In this document: piece by piece, positions 1-12,233 of the stretch
How the letters are laid out: the number at the start of each line of letters is the position of its first letter
Numbering within the stretch: the stretch's first letter is position 1
The notes under the pieces: generated by a model
What the model was told of the DNA's origin: nothing
What the model saw: the letters and a program-made list of their open reading frames with translations, nothing else
Databases searched by the model: none
Assembly: GCF_025698545.1 (NCBI RefSeq)
Contig: NC_068571.1
Coordinates: forward strand, 37,605,733 to 37,669,732
Origin: Gossypium raimondii
Lineage: Eukaryota > Streptophyta > Magnoliopsida > Malvales > Malvaceae
Direction of reading: 5' to 3'
DNA: 64,000 bases
Made by a program: the position numbers and the translations under genes

Positions 1-573
1 AACCAAAGTGTTATTATCTTGGATGGGAAGTTAAATAAAGTGAAGAGAAATGGTGAGAAAATATTGGGTTATTGTATTGCGGGGGTTTTGGGCGTGGTGG
101 TTCAACAATGAGAAAGTGGGTTATAATAGGGACAGAGGGTGATGGTAGATGGGTATGGCGGTTCTGTTAGGGGGCAATGGGTTTGGTGGGAGGCCATCTA
201 ATGAAAATGAACTAGAGATAACAATGATAAAAATGAACTGTTAAGGGGTAATGGGTTTGTTAGGGGACAATAGGGGCCGATAGTAGTGATGAAAATGAAC
301 TGGAGATTCAGTTGAAAAATGGAGGCCATCTGAAGAACGGAAAAGAAAATCGGAGACAAGGAAGGTCGAAGCTCAAGGATGGAATTTGAGGTTTTCAAAA
401 AAAAAAAACAATGAGGAAGAAGAAACTGTGGAAGGAAGAAACAATGGGGAAGAAAATTGGAGACGACGACGATGATGGTGAACGATGGAAAGAAACTGTG
501 GGGAAGAAGAAACGGTGGAAATTGGAAATTATATGCACTTAATAATTTTATATTTTTTAAAAATAATTTTAAT
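1..573. other. Flank left of element A, no gene seen
   Basis: I see no convincing coding region. The stretch is purine-rich, with degenerate internal repeats: GAAACTGTGG-type words around 420-520, and two copies of an ATGAAAATGAACT(A/G)GAGAT segment near 200 and 290. The last five bases, TTAAT (569-573), are the left target-site duplication of the large retrotransposon that follows. The sequence continues at 20462 on the far side of that element. Confidence 0.6.
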
Positions 574-1663
574 TGTGATAGTCCATTTTACCCGGCCCAA
601 ACCAAATATTAAAACCAAATTTAAATAGTCCACAGTCCAAATATATAGGCCCAACATGGCCCAAATCGTTTTTAACTTGAACTACCCAGACACAATCCCA
701 AGCCCAATAACAAAACCCAATAACAAACCCCAAACAGAAACCCTAAAACTATACAGCAGAACCAGCCGTTGCACGCCTCCAGTCGCCCAGCCAAGCACGT
801 GCTGCGCCACCGCCTCCGTACACCGCCAGCTGGCCTCTGTACCTGCAAATAGGACGAAAAAATAGCACAGAAAAAACATATATTGTATTTTTTTATTTAT
901 TTCGGATATTTTGGCTATAAAACAAAAGGAAAGACCTTTGTAATTTTTTTACACGGAGACAATACAAAATCAGTAAAAAAATACCAGAGAAAAAAAGCCA
1001 TTAAAGTTTTGAAAGGTGATTTGAAATCTCATTTTTGTTTTCGATTTCTTTTTTCTTTTCTGTTTCTTCAATATTGTTATACTTGTTGTTTGTAAAAGAG
1101 AAATAAAGCAAAGGTGAGGGATTTATCTTTAGGGTGGTGTCGATTGAATCTCTGTTCGCTTCGTCGCAATCGGAGCTTGGACAAGAATTTTAGGGATCGA
1201 AAACGGCGAGGCGTCGAACAGCGGAGGAGAATAGGGCTTTGTTAATCTATTTTAAAATAGTCAAATGCATGTTTAGGATTTTGTTTTTTAGTTTTATGAA
1301 GATGATAAAACGGTACTGTTTAAGCCCGGTTTCAATGGCTTCAAAACAGTACCAAATCGGCCATATTCGATGACCCGACCTTGATGCGGCTAGATCTGCG
1401 TGTTTTGGGTCTAAGATGGGATATTTGTGCCATTAATCCCTCTGCTTTAGTTCATGTTTTAAATTATGTTTTCTTTATTTTTTTAAATTTGCCCAGTTTG
1501 TTTTGGATTCTTTTGTTCTGGTCCCTTTAAGCGCAGCGTTTAGGAAGCCTAGGTTAATTGCCCTATTGGTCCCTCAACATTTTTTGCGCATCTATTATTG
1601 TCATTTTATTTGAATTTTATTTTCAATTTTAATCTATGCTTAAAACTTTACAAAATCTTGCAA

Positions 1664-1702
<39 letters not shown>

Positions 1703-1986
1703 GACTTCATTTACTTATATCATTTCTTTTGAAATTATAATACATACTTTTATTTATGTATTTATTTTTAAAAATTCAATTATGTATATTTATCGTAAAT
1801 TATTTTATTTATTTCAAATTGTATATATCATTTGTACTATATTGTTTATTTATATATATTTATACATATTATTGATTTTAATTCTAGTTTTATATTAAAT
1901 TTCATCTACATATTATCAATTTCAAGTTATATATTATTTGTTTTCTTTCTAAAACTATTATTATTTATTCTATACTTTTCTATAAT

Positions 1987-2017
<31 letters not shown>

Positions 2018-2481
2018 CCTGTTTTTAAACATCTTTACATATATATCTTAGGTTTTATATTTACACAATATGAGTCGAATAATGTATGTGTAACTTTGAA
2101 TATTTTATAGATAATTTATTTAAATTTGTTCTATACATAAATATTGTTTTATTTTGAATTTATTTGTATACTAGTTTTTTTTAAAATTAGTTTATATTCT
2201 TTAAATTGCCTTTATATCATTTAAAAAAAATTTCTTTTGTATTGTTTGCTAGATATTGTTTTGTATTATTTCAGATTTTCACATTACTCATCTCATCTTG
2301 ATGTCAATATAAATGTCTAGATAATATTTTATATGATTATCGTTATTGTGTATATTGAATTTCTTAGTTCATTGATTATTTGTTGTTGTCAGTATACGTT
2401 TTGTTTGTAAATTATTAGTTTTCGTTGTATATCGTCATTTCATTGTGTTTGGTTCGTTTAAAAGGTTACGTCCAATATCAT

Positions 2482-2527
2482 TGTAATATCCCGAAAATTA
2501 CTACTGTAATACCCCGAAAATTACTAC
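2482..2527 (+). repeat. Tandem duplication of the LTR tip
   Basis: Two adjacent 23-bp copies, 2482-2504 and 2505-2527, both beginning TGTAATA(T/C)CCCGAAAATTAC and differing at one base. Each copy could serve as an LTR start. Confidence 0.85.
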
Positions 2528-4767
2528 AGTAAGAAAGTAGGTATCCCTGATAGTAAAATAAGGAAATAAAGTGACAAAAAAAGGAAATTTTGAGTTATGA
2601 CAACATTGGGAATTATATTATAACATATTAATTCAAGAAAGGATCGCAAAAGTGAGAAAAGTTTTGTTGCCCAAGAGTAAATACACAAAATTTGATGGGT
2701 TAAAGTGTAAATATGAAAAATTTGAAGGACCAATAGTGTAAATATTTTTAGGGTGGAATAATCTAGAAACTAAGGAAAATGGATGAATTAGGACCAAATT
2801 GAAAAAGTGAAGAACTTTGAGGGACTAAATCATAATTTTACCAAATTAGGTGATGACTCAAGGATGGAATTTTTAAAGATTATAAAGGGCAAAATGGTCA
2901 ATTAGAAGAGAGAGAAATCTAGAAGGCAATGATGATGTTGGTGATATTTTAGATTAATTAATTAATTAAATATTAGTTTATTAATATTTTAATTTGATTT
3001 TTAAATAATATTTTATTATTTTATTATTATTCTATTTAGTATATATATGGAAGGAAAGATGAAGAATCTTCATCTTCTTCCCATGCATCCAACGTATGAA
3101 GAGAAAAGAAAGAAAGAAACTTTCTTTTCTTTACAATTTGGTCCTTTCACCAAAAATTCACCACTTTCACTTAGAAATCAAAAGAATTTTCATATCCATC
3201 AAGAGAGAAAGATAACAAGGAGACTATGGGGAGTTAGAATATCAAGTTAGATTCCAGAAATAGAAACTGGAGGAGAGAGAAAATCAAGTTAAAGATTGAA
3301 ATTAATAGGACAAGGTAAGAACATCAAGATTTCAATATATTTTTAAGTATGTTATTATTGAAAAAGCATGGAAATGATGTTATAGTAGAGTTTTATTAAA
3401 TAAAGTCTTATGTTCTTGATATATTAGTGAAGATAAATAAGAGAAAGTGATGGAAAATATTATAGAGAAAATGAATAAGGAAGTTATAAACTTAGTAATC
3501 AACATCTTGCACTAAAATAGTTCGGACAGTAGTAGTAGGTTAACTTTGAAAAATCACTATAAATTATGGAAATTGAATTAGAGAGTGAAAAAATATGGAA
3601 TTAAAGCTTATTAATTCTAGTTTCTTATAGAAGAAACGATGTAAGTAATGGAATTGTAAATCATGAGATATAATAAATTATGTGAGACAAGGTCAGAATG
3701 AATTCGGGTTCCCCAGTTCTGACTTTGGAAAATTATAAAAAAATTGAAGAAAAATAATTATGGGCTTAAATTTATATGTTTAAAATCCTGAATGAGTCTA
3801 TTTTCAGGAGAAACAAACGGGAACATCATCTGAATCTTATACCAGGAGATAATTAATTTTTAGTGAAGAAGGGTCGGAACTGTCAGACAGCAGAACAGGG
3901 ATGAATTTAAAGAATAAACTATACTTATTTGCTAAACCAAAATTCTGAAAATTTTTAGTAAAATATATGTGAGTCTAGTTTTAGATAAAATTTACGGATC
4001 TCAATTCAGAGTTACATATCTCAAGATATAAATAATTTTGTGACAATGACTCAAGTGAACAACTTTGAATGAACAAATAAATAAATAGTGAAATTATAGA
4101 TAATGTTACATATAAGCATGTTATATACATTAAGGATGTGGAATGGAGAGGAGGAGGAGGAAAATATATGATTATTCAACTAGCATGAGTTTTCATTAAA
4201 ATGGCTAATTTGCATGTTTTAGGTTTAGGGACTAAATTGAATAAAATTAATATTTTAGGGTAAATTTGTAAAATGTCAAAAGTGACCAAATTGCATGAAA
4301 TGAATTTTTCATTATTTAAATTAATAAATTGAATGAAATATTAATTTATATCAAGATTGGATGGAAATTGAGGAAAATAGAAAATTACCAAAATGTCCCT
4401 AAACTTTGGTATTTCTGCAATTTAGCCTGGTAAGTTCGTGTAACTTGAATTATATTCTTAGATGATTGAAATATATATATTGGATTGAGAAATTGATTTG
4501 GATTGTGAACATGAGAAATTGTGAATTGAATGAAATGGAAATGAAGCTTTGAATTATAAGAGTAAATATCGGGTCTCGTAGGCCCTATTTATTATGAATA
4601 TAATATTTCGAGGATATGTTGTAAAGAATTATAAAATCAAGTTACTAATTTAAAAGTTTTAATTTGGATGAAATTTTGCAACTTGGTTTAATACGTATGC
4701 AAATGTATGTCTTCTAGTAATGCCTCATACCCTATTCCGGTGTCGAATACGGGTAAGCGGTGTTACA

Positions 4768-4821
4768 ATGTGACATTACCAGATTCGGTCATAACATTTA
4801 GACTGGGTTTGGGGTGTTACA
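4768..4821 (-). repeat. 54-bp foreign LTR terminus at the solo LTR's right end
   Basis: The solo LTR seems to end first at GGTGTTACA (4759-4767). It then carries 54 more bases that are nearly the reverse complement of the first ~53 bases at 35733, which start TGTAACACCCCAAACCTGG, the LTR edge of element B. The block also ends GGTGTTACA, so it supplies a second legitimate LTR edge. Confidence 0.75.
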
Positions 4822-5626
4822 ATAATTTAAGTATCGAAAGCATTTTTATTCAAAAGTCTTCAAAAATAACGCAATACTCGATATTTGGGATCTTCGAGAG
4901 GATTGAGCCCTAACGTATTGGGTTTCAATTTTCCTCATTGAATCTAAATAATCAAGAATATTCTTTAATCAAAACACATAAATAAAAATCTCATTCTCGG
5001 GAATTCGATACGTTGTGTCCTAACGCATTAGATATGACATGTTGTTTTCTCGAGATGAGGATTTTTCTAAAAATAATAAAGACAATATTCAATGTTTGGG
5101 ATTTTGAGAAATTGTGCCCTAACGTATTGACCTTCGATTTCTTCATCTGACTTAAACAATTGAATATCCTTTTAAATTTCATTGCATGATTTTTTTAAAG
5201 GACAAGTTCATTTTTGAGGATGTGAAATATCATGCCCTAACCCATTGGGTGTGAAATTTTCTCTCTCCGAAATGAGAGGGTCTTAACATGTAATTTGATT
5301 TATACAAGTTTTAATACAAGGATCGTATTTTAAAATCTTTGCACATTTTCGATATTAAGACACTAATTAATCAATAATGTACCAATTTTGGGCGTGTCGA
5401 GGGCGCTAACCCTTCCTCGTGCGTAACCGACTTCTGAACCCGTTTTCTGGATTTTATAAGACCAAAAATTATTATTTTAGTAAATTTAAATTTTTATTAA
5501 AATGATTTAATTATGAGGTGATCCGATCACACCTAAATAAAAAGGATTGGTGGCGACTCCATTTTCGTTTTTTTAAAAATTTAAGTCGATCCCTTTTTTT
5601 TTCAAAAAATAATGGTTTCGACAGCT

Positions 5627-5644
5627 TGGCAACTCCACTGGGGA
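5627..5644 (+). other. Primer-binding site of element A
   Basis: The sequence TGGCAACTCCACTGGGGA lies three bases inside the 5' LTR. It is not the initiator-Met type used by elements B and C in this window. It resembles the TGGCGACTC...GGGGA type reported for Tat/Ogre elements and assigned to tRNA-Arg. The assignment is from memory of the lineage. Confidence 0.65.
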
Positions 5645-6259
5645 TTGTTTTGAGAGTCAGGCCACAAATTGATTAATTTCTATCTTTTTCTCGAAAATTG
5701 TAAATTCGATTTAAAATTACGATCATTTTATTGCATTTTTATGGTTTGCATTATTGTGGTATATTTGCTTTATTGGTTCGATTATTTTTTTTTAAAAATC
5801 ACTGCATTTTGCACTGCATAACCGTTCGGTTATACCCTTCTAAGTGGGAGTGAAAACCTAGTCCTTCGTGAGGTTTTCACCTCCGTGCAGGATAGTGGAT
5901 CGCTTTCGGGATATATCAGTACCTATGTCTTCGTGAGATTTTCATCTTCGGGCAGCCATCGGGAAATGTATTCCCCTGAACTGAACCCAGTCCATATGAG
6001 CCTATAATGGGTGAGGATCAGGGAATTTGTTGGTTTAGGTACCCTTTCTTTAGAACCGAACCACAAATAATGAGCCCTAAGAGCCTACCCTAGGTAGAAT
6101 TACTCCATACCCTTAGTGGTCGACCAAGTAGATATTTTGTTTATGATTTCTTGATTACTCTAAATTTTTGTCTTAAATGTGCTGATTTATTTTGTTTTAA
6201 TCATGTTTGCATCATAAAAGGTGTCGATTCGCATTCGATTACTAAGTAAAAAGCTTGCC
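5645..6259 (+). other. Untranslated leader of element A
   Basis: No open frame of note. It contains two related copies (about 5850-5890 and 5928-5957) of a segment reading TTCGTGAG(G/A)TTTTCA followed by CTCCGTGCAGG or CTTCGGGCAGC. Ogre-type elements have a long leader between the PBS and their first ORF. Confidence 0.55.
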
Positions 6260-8346
6260 ATGGAGAATGAATTTATTCATAAAATGGAAGATAATGCCGT
6301 AATCTGAGTGTGGTCAGAAAAAACGAAACTTGAGAAAGTTGAGAGCTTGACGGAGGGGTACACATCAGAATTATGGGACTTCACTTATATCAGTGTCATT
6401 CAGAACAATCTCTAGGAGTTGAAAGAAATATGGGCCCAATGGGATGATGAAGTCAAACAGTTATTTTACTATAATTATGGCGATTTGCCCTATTTGCTTG
6501 ATATCGAGGTGGACGAGCATTTGTTTCGAGCTCTGGCCCAATTTTGGAATTCCGCTTATAGCTGCTTCACCTTTGGGGAGGTAGACTTGGTGCCTAATAT
6601 AAAGGAATTTATAGTTTTGCTACGTTGGCCAAGGATTCAAACAGATAAAGTCTATTCTAAAGCCGTCAACGTCCTGACTTTTGTAAAAAAAGTTAATGAA
6701 TATCTTAGGAATGAGTGAGCAATGGGTCTCAGCGTGGATTAGACAAAAAGGAGAAAGCAAATGTATTCCCTGGAAAAGTCTGCATGATTTGATTTTAGTA
6801 TACCCTGATACGAAGAAAAAAGTCAATGTTTTACTTTGAGCATTTATGGGTTGATGATTTTTCCTAGAGCGTTGGGGTACATAGACGAAGGAGTTACAGA
6901 TTTGTTTGATCGACTGGACAAGAGGGTCACACCTGTCCCAGCAATTTTGGCTGAGACATTTGGATCTTTACGTGTCGAAGAGCGGGTGAGGGAAGATTCA
7001 TTGGATGTGTATAGCTCTTGTTAGTGTGGTTTCATAGCAACTTCTGGAAAGTGGATAAAGTTTCCTATCGAGTATTTTCTGAGAATTATTTTTCATTGAA
7101 AGAATTAACGACGACATCGAGACGTGACGACATTATTAAGGAAAGATGGATAATGATCCTTCAAAGTCTCAAAGATGAAGATGTTGAGTTGAAAGCTCCT
7201 TGGATGGTGCCCGATGAGACCTTGTATCTATGTGGGGATTTCAACTGGGTCCCTTTACTTAGGATTTGGGGAGCTGTTGGCTATGCATCGTTGCTGGTAC
7301 TAAAATAGTATAGGTCAAGACAGTTCATACTCGCAACCCAAGGACTAGCTCAGTGCAAGTTTTCATATACAGAATATAGTTACAAGAAGAAGATTCGAAA
7401 GATGACCAATGCTTGGAAACAAATTCACCGAATGAAGAGATTTGTTGTCGGGCCAATGGTGACCCTCGAATATAGTGGGTGGTGGAGTAAAAAGATCAAT
7501 GACAATATCCCTAAGCCAAGTCGGGAAAGTGTTCGATCGATGGAGGAATATTTGCAAATGGTCCCATCTGAGATAGAAATCATAAAACAAGATTTTGAAA
7601 GGAGAAATTCTGAGCTGGGAAAAAAGATAGAATAGTTGGAGGAGGAAAAAATGTACTTGAGATTAGATATTGATGTTCAGAGGTTAGAGATTGAGAAATT
7701 AAGAAAAGGGAAGAATAAGGCCGAGGAGGATTTAAACAGTTTGAAAACAGATTATAAGAAGTTACGTTTATCAATGAGAACCGCTGGGTTGGGGAAAACT
7801 TCAGAACAGTGGCGTCAAGAGATTCGAGAGGAAAAGATTAATACCGATAGGTGGGAAAGAAAATTCCAGGAGGCTCAAATATGAAACCAGGCTTTAGAGA
7901 AGAGTCTGTTAGAGAGTCGAAGTGAAAAGGGTGAGCTAAAAGCTAGAGTGGATTAACTTGAAAAATCTCGTCATCATTATTGAAATCGTAATATAATGGT
8001 GGAGCTAAGAGCGAGCTTAAGCATGATTGAGGAAATGAAGAGAAGAGTAGAAGAATTAGAGACGACACTACAAAATTGTGAAATCCGAATTGAATTCCTT
8101 GAAGCAAATAAAGAGCGTAAAAAAGAACAGCTTCACTTTTGTCAGAATCAAGTTAGAAACAGATATCATATTATGGGAGAGGTTGTGGCTCAGATTCAAG
8201 AGGTAGCTGATTATTTACAGACTTTGGCAGCATAGGCCGATACACTGAGTATGAAGTACAAATTGGAATCAGGCCGAGGGAAAGAGCTCGCTTCACTACT
8301 TAAGAAAATTAAAGTTCTGAGCATTAGGGCAAAACCATACATGTAA
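6260..8346 (+). pseudogene. Element A ORF1: extra coiled-coil ORF upstream of gag
   Basis: A broken ORF of about 690 codons starting at ATG 6260. Fragments lie at 6260-6716, 6740-7024, 7018-7308, 7340-7635, 7636-7884 and 7996-8235, separated by in-frame stops and at least two frame changes. The N-terminal half is a globular region with motifs such as GDFNWVPLLRIWGAVGY and NAWKQIHRMKRF. The C-terminal half (7540-8240) is a long, charged coiled coil rich in Glu, Lys and Leu. Ogre elements carry an ORF of unknown function ahead of gag. I associate the globular part with the plant DUF7745-type domain found in such elements, from memory and unconfirmed. Its role in the element is not known. Confidence 0.65.
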
Positions 8347-8557
8347 TCTGTTTTATGTAAAGAATTTTATTTTCTAGTAAAGTTTTCTAAATGGAATTGA
8401 ATTAGAATCGACGCCTTTTTGCATTCATGCATTTGCATTACATTACATCATATGTATTAAATTCCATCAAAAGAGCCTAATTGATTAAAATTATTTCAGT
8501 TAATCTGGAAACCAACCAACCAAACACCGTTACGGTACTCGAGCAAAAACCAAAGAC

Positions 8558-10439
8558 ATGGACCAAATATTGGAAAAACTTGAATAGTTCCAAGAGGAGA
8601 TGCAAGACCAACTTCAGCTATAAGTAGAAGAGCAGCTAGTTAAGATTCAGCGAGATATGATGGAGAAAATGCTGAAGTCTCAAAGAAACATGATGAATCA
8701 GTTGACTTAACTGTTGGCTGGGGGAAATGATAAGGGAAAGGGTCCTATGGCTTTTGCTGAAGAAGGAAACAATGATGGACCTTTATATCCTCCAGGTTTT
8801 ACTCGTCCGCATGTGAAGACCCAAGCTGAGGTGTACCTATGCAAATTCTCTATCATAATCAGGCATCAGCAGCTTTATGTTGGTGCCTCAATGCCAATGA
8901 ACTTCCAAGCTGGATCAGGCTCTAACCCTAGAGATAACCCTATTAATCTCTCTATCGCTGATTTCGATGAAGAGGCTGAGAAAGAAAAAACAAAAGAGGA
9001 ATTGCCAAAACAGCTAGAGGAAAGGTGTAAATGGCTTGAAGAAAAATTCAAGGCAATGTAAAGCACTGAGAACTACCATGGGATCAATGCTAAAGATTTG
9101 AGCTTGGTCCCGGATTTGGTACTCCCTTACAAGTTCAAAATGCCAGAATTTAAGAAGTACAATGGGACCAGTTGCCCTAAAGCTCATATCACCATGTTTT
9201 GTAGGCGGATGATTGCATATGTTAACAACGACCAACTGCTAGTACATTGCTTCTAAGATAGCCTCGCAGGGGCAGCATCTAAATGGTACAATCAATTGAG
9301 CCGTACCAGGATTAGTTCATAGAGGGATTTAGCACAGACATTCATGAAGCAGTATAGTCACGTAATGGATATGGTTTCTGATAGAATCACCCTACAAAAC
9401 ATGGAAAAGAAGCCGAATGGAAGTTTTAGGCAATACGTACAAAGGTGGAGGGAGGTTGCCGTCCAAGTTCAGCCACCCCTCTTAGAAAAAAAATGACAAT
9501 GCTCTTTATTAACACACTGAAAGCCCCGTTTATCACACATATGTTAGGAAGTGCCATAAAAAGCTTTTCTGACATAGTCATGAATGGTGAAATGATTGAA
9601 AACACCATAAGGAATGGAAAGATTGATGCTGGAGAAAGTAACAGAAAGTCGACCTCGAAAAAAAGGAAAAATAAGGTGAACAATACGAGTACATATAACA
9701 AGGGTTACACAAAATCAATTACGGTGAATCAGCCAAGAATGGTGGCTGCTAACCAACAAGGTCCATCAAGACAAGAATCCGGAATAGGATAAAACACTGA
9801 GAAGCTCCAGTTCACACCAATTTCAATGTCGTATGGGGAGCTGTATCAAAGTTTATTCGATGCACACGTTGTTTCCCCTTTCTACTTAAAACCCCTATAA
9901 CCTCCGTACCTCAAATGGTACAATGCGACTATCATGCAGGAATTACGGGGTATTCCATAGAAAATTGCACTGCCTTTAAAAAGGTTGTTGAAAGGCTCAT
10001 CAGTATGGGCGTTGCCAAATTTGATGATTCATCCAGTGTAGAAAATCCATTACCTAACTATACTGATAGTGGGGTAAACATGATGAGTGGAAACATGGGG
10101 AGAAGAATCAAGACAGACATTGCAGAAGTAAAAACTCCTTTGAGATGATTCTGGAAGGAGATGATAAAAAGGGGGTTAATCATTTTGGATTCAAAAAGAA
10201 GTTACGAAAAGAGGGGAAACTACTGTAAGTTCCATCATGAGGTGGGGCATGAGATCCAAGCGTGCGTAGGATTCAGAGCCTTGGTTCAAGGCATGATGGA
10301 CAATAAAAAAATAGAATTCTATGAAGAAGTTAAAGAAGGGGGAAGTATATGCACGTTAGAGTCAACGACAAAGTTTCCAAAAGTCAATTTGTGGTCACCA
10401 TTCCACGACCTAAAAATAATGAAGCCGGAGTACAGGTGA
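8558..10439 (+). pseudogene. Element A gag polyprotein
   Basis: Reads from ATG 8558, with stops inside the first 50 codons. The capsid-like core runs through 9062-9790 and includes VPDLVLPYKFKMPEFKKYNG, SLAGAASKWYNQL and FRQYVQRWREVA. A frame change falls in an A8 run near 9483-9490, probably a replication or indel slip. Two stops in the core replace expected Gln (TAA, 9254-9256) and Trp (TAG, 9320-9322). After another shift, 9915-10439 encodes two Cys/His-containing stretches, WCD-like CDYHAGITGYSIENC and CKFHHEVGHEIQAC, which look like zinc-binding segments of the nucleocapsid. Gag would package element RNA into cytoplasmic particles. This copy is non-functional. Confidence 0.8.
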
Positions 10440-10651
10440 CACCAAAGATCATAATTCAGAATCCTGCAGTCTTTGCTTATAAGGATAGTAAGAGGGTCCC
10501 CTGGAATTATGATTGCAATGTGACAATCCCAGGAAAAGAAGATTTAGCCAGTGCTTCAAACGAGGATCAAGATTTAGGTTCTTATACGCGTAGTGGGAAA
10601 CGCTACGATTTGATAAGTCCCTAGACAGAACCTATAAAAGGAAATGCCATA

Positions 10652-11935
10652 GTGACAGAACAAAAGAAGGGGAAAGCAACCGAGCCTGTGTCACGTATTA
10701 ACGAGCCAGTAAAGGAAGAAAAAGCCAAAGAATTCCTCAAATTCTTGAAGCATAGCGAGTACAGTGTTGTGGAACAATTGCATAAACAACCAGCTCGCAT
10801 ATCTGTGCTAGCCTTGTTCTTGAGTTCAGAGGTGCATCAAAGTGCGTTGATGAAAGTACTGAACGAAACATATGTGGCCAACGATATCTCTGTCAATAAG
10901 TTAGATCGGTTGGTCAACAACATAAGTGCTGATAACTTTATCTTCTTCAACGATGACGAAATACCACCTGGGGGTATGGGGTCTACTAAAGCTTTACACA
11001 TAACTACCCGATGCAAAGGGTATATGTTGCCAAGAGTTTTAATCGACAACAGATCAGCATTGAATGTATTACCCCTATCCACACTTAATAGGCTGCCCGT
11101 GTATAGCTTGCACATGAAGACATGCTAGAATATAGTGAGGGCATTTGATGGCACAGAAAGGAAGGTCATGAGAAGAATTGAAATACCCTTATTGATTGGT
11201 CCAACTATCTACAAGGTGGATTTCCTTGTAATGGATATAAAGCCTTCCTACAACCGTCATAATTACATCAGAAATGGAAGCTAGTGTCAGAAGGTCGACT
11301 GGTGACAATAAATGCCGAAGAGGATATCATAGTGGCTGTAGCCAATGATGCGTCGTATGATGAAACTAATGATAAGGCAGTTGAATGCTCCTTTTGATCT
11401 TTGGAGTTTGTAAATACAACATTTATTTCTAATGGGAACAAAATTTTGGTGCTGAAAATATCCAAGACCACGAAGATGGGGTTACAGTTGTTGATAGGGA
11501 AAGGAGCCTTACCCGGAAAAGGATTAGGGAGACATCTTCAAGGAAGAATTGAGGTTCCAGTGCTGAAAGAAAAACAAGATCGCTTTAGCTTAGGGTATAA
11601 GTCAGATATAGCACAGAGAAAGAAAGAGTTAGAAAGAAGGCAAGAAGGAAGAAGGGCACGCCTAAGTGATGAGGAAGTTAAATGGGAATCAATGATAATT
11701 CCCCACATATCCAAAACCTTTGTATCAGGAGGGATTATTCATCCTAAGAGAATGATACCGGTGGAAGAAAGCATCGAGGAGGTGTTGGAACATATTCACA
11801 TCAATGCCATACATGAAGACACAAAGAAAGAAGAGACCTTGTTAGATACCCATCCCTATGAACCTGAGAGTGTTCTAAATAATTGGACTGCAGAAGAAAT
11901 ACCTGAAGTTTTTAAATCTTTATTAGAGTAATATT
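10652..11935 (+). pseudogene. Element A aspartic protease with G-patch
   Basis: Reads from about 10652. The protease region around 10990-11250 has the active-site-like segment VLIDNRSALNVLP (about 11034-11072). Families of this kind have Asp-Asn/Thr-Gly-Ser-Ala, so the conserved Gly is Arg here (GGA to AGA would do it) and activity is probably lost. A stop at 11128 and a frameshift near 11270 follow. The 11401-11931 frame holds a G-patch-like stretch, MGLQLLIGKGALPGKGLG, then a basic, charged tail. Retroelement proteases with a C-terminal G-patch are known. It would cleave the Gag-Pol polyprotein. Confidence 0.75.
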
Positions 11936-12233
11936 CAGAACACACTTGTTGTTTTAGCTTAGATACAATAAGAATTCCTTTGTGAAATAGGCTCATGTTT
12001 GAACATCATTATTTTAATGAAATACATCTTTACAATTATTTTAAGTAGATATTCCTTTAAGATTCTTTTATTTTTTTACGAGTAATTATTTTGGGTCTTT
12101 CATTCTTTTAGATTTTTTTTCCAAATCATTCTTTCATTAATTCATAATCATACCATACAAATAAGTATCTTTAAATTCATACATTCTTTTAATACTCCTT
12201 GGTACCTGTAACAGGTCCCCGAATATCAATGAC
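11936..12233 (+). other. AT-rich spacer between protease and RT
   Basis: About 300 bases with no coding potential, T-rich on the plus strand. In Ogre elements an intron between the protease and RT regions has been described. This stretch sits at that position, and a splice role is possible but I cannot establish the sites. Confidence 0.35.

Larger units (their letters stand above)
2482..4821 (+). mobile_element. Solo LTR nested in the 5' LTR of element A
   Basis: A 2340-bp block that starts TGTAATATCCCG and ends GGGTGTTACA. It interrupts the element A LTR exactly where the other LTR reads continuously (compare 19668-19690). It is flanked by ATCAT (2477-2481) and ATAAT (4822-4826), a 5-bp duplication with one mismatch. 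No gag or pol is present, so it is a solo LTR left by LTR-LTR recombination. Both ends are unusual: the first 23 bases are tandemly repeated, and the last 54 bases match the terminus of a different LTR family (separate entries). Orientation is arbitrary, since both strands read TG...CA. Confidence 0.85.
574..5623 (+). repeat. 5' LTR of element A, split by a nested solo LTR
   Basis: Starts TGTGATAGTCC and ends GGTTTCGACA. It aligns over its whole length with the repeat at 17795-20461, except for the inserted block 2482-4821 plus one 5-bp duplication. Without the insert it is about 2705 bp. It contains a (TA)n run at about 1668-1699 and an (AT)n run at about 1991-2017, both much longer than in the 3' copy, so microsatellite slippage explains part of the length difference between the LTRs. 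Confidence 0.92.

Noticed and set aside
1832..2110. 92-codon open frame in the element A LTR
   Set aside because: Ile/Tyr-rich product of AT-rich and (AT)n sequence; lies wholly inside an LTR and is not kept in the other LTR.
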